From contig JAFVRL010000075.1 in NCBI GenBank assembly GCA_017504325.1, forward strand, positions 1 to 5,144: DNA of 5,144 nt, given 5' to 3'. This DNA comes from Lentisphaeria bacterium. GTDB taxonomy: Bacteria; Verrucomicrobiota; Lentisphaeria; Victivallales; UBA1829. A program made the translations under genes and the position numbers. The notes below the pieces were generated by a model. It was not told the origin of the DNA, made no database searches, and worked only from the letters and a program-made list of their open reading frames with translations. Positions 1-3,777 of the stretch are shown in pieces (the first letter of the stretch is position 1; each line of letters begins with the position of its first letter).

Positions 1-1
1 C

Positions 2-667
2 AGACACCAGAAGCTGATGGAAGAATCCCCCTCTCCGGCACTGACTCCTGCCATCCGTAAAAAGATGGGGGAAGCTGCTGTAAAAGCCGCAAAAGCGGTG
101 AAATATGTCAGCAGCGGTACTGTGGAATTTCTGCTGGGCAAAGGCGGGGAGTTCTACTTTATGGAGATGAATACCCGTGTTCAGGTGGAACACTGCGTAA
201 CGGAAATGATCAGCGGCGTGGACATCATCAAAGAGCAGATCCGTATTGCCGCCGGTGAAAAACTTTCCATCAGTCAGAAAGAATTGAAACTCAAGGGCCA
301 TGCCATTGAGTTCCGCATCAATGCAGAAAATCCCTATATGAATTTTGCCCCCTGCCCCGGCAGAGTGGAATTCTACTGTCCCCCCGGAGGGCCCGGAGTG
401 CGTGTGGATTCCCATGTATTTACAGGATACAGCATTCCGCCCAACTATGACAGTCTTATTGGAAAACTCATCGTTTACGGTGATACCAGGGAAGAGGCGA
501 TCGCCAGAGGACGCAGAGCATTGGCAGAATATCTCATTGAAGGGGTAAGCACTACCATTCCCTTTGAGAAATACATTCTGGAAAGCAGAGAATTCATCGA
601 AGGCAGATACGATACCTCCTTTATTGAACAGCTGATCAAAGGCGGTCATTTTACCAATCAGAAGTAA
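2..667 (+). CDS. accC: Biotin carboxylase subunit of acetyl-CoA carboxylase, C-terminal part (5' truncated by window edge)
   Basis: This enzyme carboxylates the biotin on BCCP (AccB) using ATP and bicarbonate, the first half-reaction of acetyl-CoA carboxylase in cytosolic fatty-acid synthesis. The reading frame is already open at base 2 (RHQKLMEESPSPALT), upstream of the first ATG at 17, and matches the central AccC sequence, so 17 is not the true start. Visible hallmarks are the ATP-grasp strand FYFMEMNTRVQVEH (metal-binding Glu and catalytic Arg/Gln/Glu), GHAIEFRINAE, the GGPGVRVDSH segment with the biotin-site Arg, YDSLIGKLI, and the C-terminal biotin-carboxylase domain ending with a TAA at 665-667. 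About 220 of an expected 445-450 residues are present. One small oddity is a Cys where E. coli AccC has Pro in QVEHPVTE. accB is expected just upstream, outside the window. Family identity is secure from the motifs. Confidence 0.96.
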   Translation, partial: RHQKLMEESPSPALTPAIRKKMGEAAVKAAKAVKYVSSGTVEFLLGKGGEFYFMEMNTRVQVEHCVTEMISGVDIIKEQIRIAAGEKLSISQKELKLKGHAIEFRINAENPYMNFAPCPGRVEFYCPPGGPGVRVDSHVFTGYSIPPNYDSLIGKLIVYGDTREEAIARGRRALAEYLIEGVSTTIPFEKYILESREFIEGRYDTSFIEQLIKGGHFTNQK

Positions 668-670
668 AAA

Positions 671-714
671 TTTCTCTCTTTTCCCCTTTCCGGAAAAGAA
701 AAAGCAGGGAGAAA
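671..714 (+). promoter_or_regulatory. Possible leader hairpin covering the ribosome binding site of the first Asp23 gene
   Basis: The 52-base gap between accC and the first Asp23 gene is strongly pyrimidine-rich then purine-rich. Bases 671-678 can pair with 707-714 (8 pairs including one G-T), and an inner stem pairs 679-684 with 692-697. The Shine-Dalgarno stretch AGGGAG (706-711), about 8 bases before the ATG at 720, falls almost wholly in the outer stem. This could damp translation of the Asp23 gene relative to accC. There is no T-run after the stem, so it is not an intrinsic terminator. A polypurine/polypyrimidine stretch can pair by chance, so this is tentative. Confidence 0.3.
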
Positions 715-719
715 GAAAA

Positions 720-1175
720 ATGATGAAAAAAAGTACAACAGTCAAGAAAGTCCCGCAAATGCGGGAGAATGCCCGTTTTCTTCTCGGAAGCAATACACTT
801 GGGGAGATCGGAATTACGGAACGGGCTGTTGCCATGATCGTCCGGAACAGTGTAGGCAGTATTCCCGGAGTGGCAAGACTGACCGGAAACACTCTTGTGG
901 ACAATCTGGCGGAACTTGTTGGCAGCAAAAGCATAAAAGACCGTTCCATTTCCATAAAAATGGATAAAGAGGGATTCCTGAATGTGGAAGTTGCCATCAA
1001 TATCCGGTATGGTTACAATCTTCCGGAAACTGCGGAAGAACTGCAGAACACCATTGCCGGTGATATTTTTTCCTACACAGGTCTCACCGTTTCCAATGTG
1101 GATGTGATCGTACGGGATCTGGAAGAGGAGATCCGTGAGGAAACCACCCCGGCGACAGGAGATCTGGAAGACTGA
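720..1175 (+). CDS. Asp23/Gls24 (DUF322) family envelope stress protein, first paralogue (YqhY-like)
   Basis: A soluble 151-residue Asp23/Gls24 protein without signal peptide or membrane segment. The DUF322 core runs from about residue 28 to 134: GEIGITERAVAMIVRNSV, then a GVARLTG turn, LVDNLAELVGS (59-69), the strand pair around RSISIKM and LNVEVAINIRYG, PETAEELQNTIAGDI, and the final TGLTVSNVDVIVRDLE strand. The tail (135-151) is acidic. Start chosen at 720 (ATGATG) because AGGGAG lies about 8 bases upstream; the ATG at 723 is an equally readable alternative. Proteins of this family form cytoplasmic assemblies tethered to the membrane and are linked to cell-envelope stress. The accC neighbour recalls B. 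subtilis YqhY, which lies beside accBC and whose loss selects mutations in acetyl-CoA carboxylase genes. A role in tuning fatty-acid synthesis is therefore an inference from context. Confidence 0.9.
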   Translation: MMKKSTTVKKVPQMRENARFLLGSNTLGEIGITERAVAMIVRNSVGSIPGVARLTGNTLVDNLAELVGSKSIKDRSISIKMDKEGFLNVEVAINIRYGYNLPETAEELQNTIAGDIFSYTGLTVSNVDVIVRDLEEEIREETTPATGDLED

Positions 1176-1231
1176 AAGATCTTTCCAATGAAAAATGATG
1201 CAGCAGACCCGTAAACAGAGGAGAAAAAAAG

Positions 1232-1735
1232 ATGAATGAGGACAATATAAAAACAAACCGCAGTATTCTCCCGGTACAATTGCGGGAAGAGAACAGTAAA
1301 TTTTCCGTTCCTTCCGGTACTGTCAGAGTACATGAAAGTGTGGTGGCATCCATTGTAAGAAAAGCCTCCTGTGCGGTTCCCGCAGTGGCACATCTTGCAG
1401 GCAGCAGTCTGGTAAACAACCTTGCCGATATTGTGGGCAGCAGAAAGATCTTTGACCGTGCCATCAGTATTGAAATGGGGGAAAACGCAGTCAAAGTGGA
1501 AGTGCGCCTTGTATTGAAATACGGTTGCAATATTCCGGAAACTGCCTCTACCGTCCAGCAGATGATCGCAGAAGAGATCACAAAAATAACCGGTATGACC
1601 GTCGGTTCTGTCAATGTGATCGTGGCTGACCTGGAAACGGAAGAACCGCAGGAACTTCCGGACGAAGAGGAAGAACCTGAAGACGGACTTGATGAGGAAG
1701 AGGAAAAAACTGCCATTCCTGCAGTAAAAAAATAA
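1232..1735 (+). CDS. Asp23/Gls24 (DUF322) family protein, second paralogue with long acidic tail
   Basis: A 167-residue soluble Asp23/Gls24 protein that is clearly a duplicate of the preceding gene. Both share LVxNLAxxVGS, a following DRxISI strand, a YGxNxPETA motif and a closing TGxTVxxVNVIVxDLE-like strand, all in the same order and spacing. The DUF322 core spans about residues 28-135. The last 30 residues differ from the sister: a nearly continuous Glu/Asp run (about 136-158) followed by a short basic end, AVKK. Such a tail is likely disordered and could serve as a docking or charge-repulsion segment. AGGAG at 1219-1223 lies 8 bases before the ATG, and the gene follows the first paralogue after 56 bases. 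The two paralogues may form mixed assemblies held at the membrane by the next gene product; that is inference. Confidence 0.9.
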   Translation: MNEDNIKTNRSILPVQLREENSKFSVPSGTVRVHESVVASIVRKASCAVPAVAHLAGSSLVNNLADIVGSRKIFDRAISIEMGENAVKVEVRLVLKYGCNIPETASTVQQMIAEEITKITGMTVGSVNVIVADLETEEPQELPDEEEEPEDGLDEEEEKTAIPAVKK

Positions 1736-1749
1736 AAACAGAGGAAAAT

Positions 1750-2208
1750 ATGAAAGAACTTTTCAAACATTTTCTGGCGTTTTTCAATGGAACAGAGAGT
1801 ACAGCTTTCCAGTACGGGTATCTTACCGGTGCAGCAGTTTCCGTTCTTGTTGTCCTGTTGATCTTTTTCCTTATATTGCTGATGCGTTCCTCTGCAAAAT
1901 GTAAAGGGATCACTCTTGCCTCCCCCGGCGGAAATCTTTTTATCACAGCTTCTGCGGTCGGAGACCTGGTAAAAGCAACCGAAAAAGATTTTCCTGCTTT
2001 ACAGGTCGTGAAAACGGTTCTTGTGGAAAAAAGAGCTTCTCTTTCGCTGCAGTTACGGGTGAATTTTCCGCAGGATCAGGCGTCAGCGCCTCTTCCGGTC
2101 ATTGCGGATGCGTTAAGAGAAAAGATTTTTGCAAATCTGCAGAATACATTTGGCATTGACCATATCAAAGAGATCAATATAGAGGTACAGAGAGGAAAAA
2201 AGGCATGA
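1750..2208 (+). CDS. Membrane-anchored Asp23-like protein (AmaP-like)
   Basis: A 152-residue protein with one strong membrane helix (about residues 24-46, ending in LLMRSS) after a short amphipathic N-terminus. It is followed by a diverged Asp23-like domain (about 53-148) with the family's strand-helix pattern: GITLASPGGNLFITASAV, a helix around VGDLVKATEKD, two strands near VVKTVLVE and LSLQLRVNF, a long helix 115-134, and the final HIKEINIEVQ strand. The basic residues after the helix (RSSAKCK) favour a cytoplasmic C-terminal domain. In staphylococci AmaP anchors Asp23 to the membrane; AmaP usually has two N-terminal helices and about 190 residues, so this is an analogue or short relative rather than a certain orthologue. 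AGAGGA lies just before the ATG, only 14 bases after the previous stop, and the stop overlaps the rhodanese start. Likely role: membrane anchor for the two soluble paralogues. Confidence 0.75.
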   Translation: MKELFKHFLAFFNGTESTAFQYGYLTGAAVSVLVVLLIFFLILLMRSSAKCKGITLASPGGNLFITASAVGDLVKATEKDFPALQVVKTVLVEKRASLSLQLRVNFPQDQASAPLPVIADALREKIFANLQNTFGIDHIKEINIEVQRGKKA

Positions 2209-2573
2209 AAAAGCGTATTTTTTTCCTGCTTGGTATTCTTCAGTTTTTTCTTTGTTCTCCCGGTTCGGCAAATGGGGCAGAAAAGAATGCTCCGGTCAAA
2301 ATGGAAAAAAATGCTCTTCTTATTGATGTGCGCACACCGGAAGAGTTTGCCGCCGGTCATTTGAAGGGAGCAGTAAATATCCCCGCAGGCAATATTGATC
2401 TGCTGCAGAAAAAAGGGGCAAAAAAGGATTCTCCTCTGTATCTTTACTGCCGCAGCGGAAGAAGAGTGAAAGCTGCCGTAAAGGATCTGAAAAAAGAGGG
2501 ATATACATGTCTTTATGATTTCGGCGGCATGAAAGAAGCCGGAAAACGCCTGTCTCTTCCCGTGGTAAAATAA
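2205..2573 (+). CDS. Exported single-domain rhodanese-like protein (PspE-type)
   Basis: A 122-residue protein with an N-terminal signal peptide (MKKR, hydrophobic core 5-16, likely cleavage after the small residues SANG near position 24) and one rhodanese domain (about 36-118). Diagnostic features are LLIDVRTPEEFAAGHLKGAVNIP and the active-site loop with Cys82 in YLYCRSGRR, a six-residue loop that can carry a persulfide sulfur. The cysteine and following basic residues are intact, so thiosulfate or polysulfide sulfurtransferase activity is plausible. A Cys at 17 lies in FFLC, a poor lipobox, so a lipoprotein is less likely than a soluble exported form. The start ATG overlaps the previous stop (ATGA) with AGAGG about 9 bases upstream, pointing to translational coupling. 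It is the last gene before the terminator. Why an exported rhodanese is coupled to an Asp23 operon is not evident from sequence. Confidence 0.88.
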   Translation: MKKRIFFLLGILQFFLCSPGSANGAEKNAPVKMEKNALLIDVRTPEEFAAGHLKGAVNIPAGNIDLLQKKGAKKDSPLYLYCRSGRRVKAAVKDLKKEGYTCLYDFGGMKEAGKRLSLPVVK

Positions 2574-2577
2574 TTGA

Positions 2578-2604
2578 TTTCTCCTGAAAAACTTTCAGGA
2601 GGAA
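2578..2604. repeat. Short perfect inverted repeat just after the rhodanese stop
   Basis: CTCCTGAAA (2581-2589) and TTTCAGGAG (2593-2601) are perfect reverse complements around a 3-base loop. The stem can extend outward through a T-G pair and two T-A pairs to 2578/2604. It starts five bases after the stop codon at 2571-2573. No T-run follows on either strand, so it is not a canonical intrinsic terminator; a 3'-end RNA-stabilising stem or an auxiliary pause element upstream of the true terminator is possible. Confidence 0.6.
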
Positions 2605-2612
2605 AACTGTAT

Positions 2613-2659
2613 AAAAAAAACAGTATGAGTGATTTTCAAAGCAGCTCATACTGTTTTTT
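2613..2659. terminator. Bidirectional intrinsic terminator between convergent genes
   Basis: A 15-bp perfect stem pairs 2615-2629 with 2645-2659 around a 15-base loop; its core is CAGTATGAG/CTCATACTG. Read on the plus strand it ends in six T (2654-2659), followed by further A/T-rich bases. Read on the minus strand it ends in eight T (the complement of A 2613-2620). It lies about 40 bases after the rhodanese stop and 23 bases beyond the stop of the opposing dipeptidase remnant (2682). Both convergent units can therefore end here. Confidence 0.85.
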
Positions 2660-2681
2660 ATATTTATGTAATCTCTTTCGG

Positions 2682-3239
2682 TCAGTCTGCCATTGTTTCC
2701 TGACATACCCTCAAAACATTGCCGCCGATGATCTTTCTGATCTCATCATCTGTATAGCCTCTCTTGACCAATCCCACCGTAAAAAGCGGCCAGTTTGTCC
2801 AGGTAAGCGCATCGGAATGATCCGCAGTCAATCCTTCGCATGTAAGATCTTTTGCCGGGTTCTGCCAGTATTGTTCCCAGATGTGGCGTCCCGGCGGCAT
2901 GGAACCGTTTTCCGGTTTCCAACTCTGGATACTTATTCCATGATCCGTACCTATGGCAACATGATCCACACCGAATTTCTTTGCCACATAATCAATATGG
3001 TCCAGGAAGGAGTTGATGGTAAGATCTCCCTGCAGGAAGGCGGGATAGGCACAGATCCCCACATAGCCGCCGGTCTTTTTGATTGCTTCAATGACCTCAT
3101 CGCTTTTGCCCCGGTAGTGGGTGGATAATCCCCCGGCAACGGTGTGACTTGCCACCACAGGTTTACGGGAAACGACAGCGGCATCATAACTTGTCTGCAA
3201 GCCGCTGTGCGCCACATCCGGGATGACCTTTGTCCGGTC
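2682..3239 (-). pseudogene. C-terminal half of an M19 (renal/membrane) dipeptidase, 5' part missing
   Basis: Peptidase family M19 enzymes are zinc dipeptidases with a TIM-barrel fold. The homologous stretch begins near VIPDVAHSG (about 3227) and runs about 180 residues to the TGA at 2682-2684. Visible family features are the His in PDVAHSG, the His in VVASHTVAGG, an Arg after THY, the barrel segment DHIDYVAKKFGVDHVAIGTDHG with its conserved Asp, and the C-terminal signature KRGYTDDEIRKIIGGNVLRV. Complete M19 proteins have about 350-400 residues and open with an HxD metal pair and an internal bridging Glu; both are absent here. The frame stays open upstream to 3569, but that extension is an out-of-frame copy of the glycosidase gene, not dipeptidase sequence. 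No well-placed start codon with a ribosome binding site precedes the dipeptidase part. It is most likely an inactive remnant left by a deletion or a misjoin. Confidence 0.82.
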
Positions 3240-3252
3240 CCCGGTGGAAGAG
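3240..3252. other. Junction between the glycosidase remnant and the dipeptidase remnant
   Basis: On the minus strand, GH123-like homology stops after TPSLRL (Arg codon 3255-3253), where this family normally continues into a C-terminal helix such as EAxRDGxEDYEY. M19 homology starts by about 3236 in a different reading frame. After the join the glycosidase frame reads 22 residues unlike its family and stops with TGA at 3184-3186. The exact breakpoint cannot be fixed by eye and is uncertain by roughly ten bases on each side. Confidence 0.65.
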
Positions 3253-3774
3253 ACGCAGAGAGGGGGTAATGGTTTCAGAACTGTTCCGGGGCGGATAGAA
3301 GTAGGCGACCTGACCGCACTGATAGGTCCGTTCCATATCTGTCCACGGATTGCAGGGATCATCCAGAGGACCTGTGTGGTTGCTGTGCCACCCCAGAACG
3401 CCGCAGCCGTTGACGGTGTAGCAGAGCCAGGGGTAGAGACGGTTGATGTGGTAGGTGCTGTTATCCAGAGGGGCGTTCCAGTTGTAGTGCCAGATCTCCC
3501 TGTTTCCCAGACGGCTGCGCTCTTTTTCGCTCCAGATGAATCCGGGGGCAAGGGGCATACAGAAAGCATAGGCGTAGTCGATATAATCCAGACTGTGTCC
3601 TCCTGTCAGGAAGATCTTGCAGTCGGGAGCAGCTTTCATGACGGCGGCAAAGAGTTTTTTCACATCCTTTGCAAGCCACGCCGGAGGTTCGTCGTAGAAG
3701 TAGGCGTAAGCTGTGACATGGGGATATTTCTCTTTGATCCTTTCGTAGTAGAGCCGGGTCACTTCTCCGAGGTA
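3250..3774 (-). pseudogene. Catalytic part of the GH123-like (DUF4091) glycosidase, after the in-frame TAG, C-terminus lost
   Basis: This is the continuation, in the same frame, of the secreted protein encoded from 5144 to 3778. It reads YLGEVTRLYYERIKEKYP and then AYAYFYDEPPAW, where the adjacent Asp-Glu (codons 3693-3691 and 3690-3688) matches the DE catalytic pair of GH123 and the DUF4091 'GH123 catalytic-like' family, which uses the substrate N-acetyl group. Further barrel segments are the NREIWHYNWNAP strand, a Tyr/Trp-rich stretch near RLYPWLCYTVNGCGVLGWHSN, and the closing ETITPSLR. The frame then runs to 3184 in unrelated dipeptidase DNA. The first possible independent start is a GTG at 3760-3762, with GGAG only two bases upstream, too close for good initiation. 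Without readthrough this segment is probably untranslated. The residue ladder up to the break is otherwise intact, so damage looks recent or is a sequence error. Confidence 0.78.
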
Positions 3775-3777
3775 CTA
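3775..3777 (-). other. In-frame TAG (amber) codon splitting the glycosidase gene
   Basis: The minus strand reads CCT GAA GGA TTG TAG TAC CTC GGA GAA, with homologous protein in the same frame on both sides and no gain or loss of bases. A single C-to-T change from CAG (Gln) would create it. None of the four complete plus-strand genes contains an internal TAG (they end in TGA or TAA), so there is no support here for general TAG reassignment. Confidence 0.85.

Noticed and set aside
1084..1770. A 228-residue minus-strand frame with a long serine run
   Set aside because: The serine run is the complement of the Glu/Asp-rich tail of the second Asp23 paralogue; the frame crosses two real genes and has no family features.
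2578..2604. First hairpin as an intrinsic terminator
   Set aside because: No T-run follows the stem on either strand; the next hairpin fits far better.
2574..3128. A 184-residue plus-strand frame directly after the rhodanese
   Set aside because: It starts inside the terminator region and runs antisense to the well-supported dipeptidase remnant; no motif seen.
3253..3569. The upstream 105 or so residues of the dipeptidase reading frame as a novel N-terminal domain
   Set aside because: This is the glycosidase gene read in a wrong frame; the correct frame over the same bases gives family-like DUF4091 sequence.
3775..3777. TAG as a pyrrolysine codon
   Set aside because: Known pyrrolysine proteins are mainly methylamine methyltransferases; this is a glycosidase, no pyl genes are in view, and the same gene is also truncated at its 3' end, which favours decay or sequence error.
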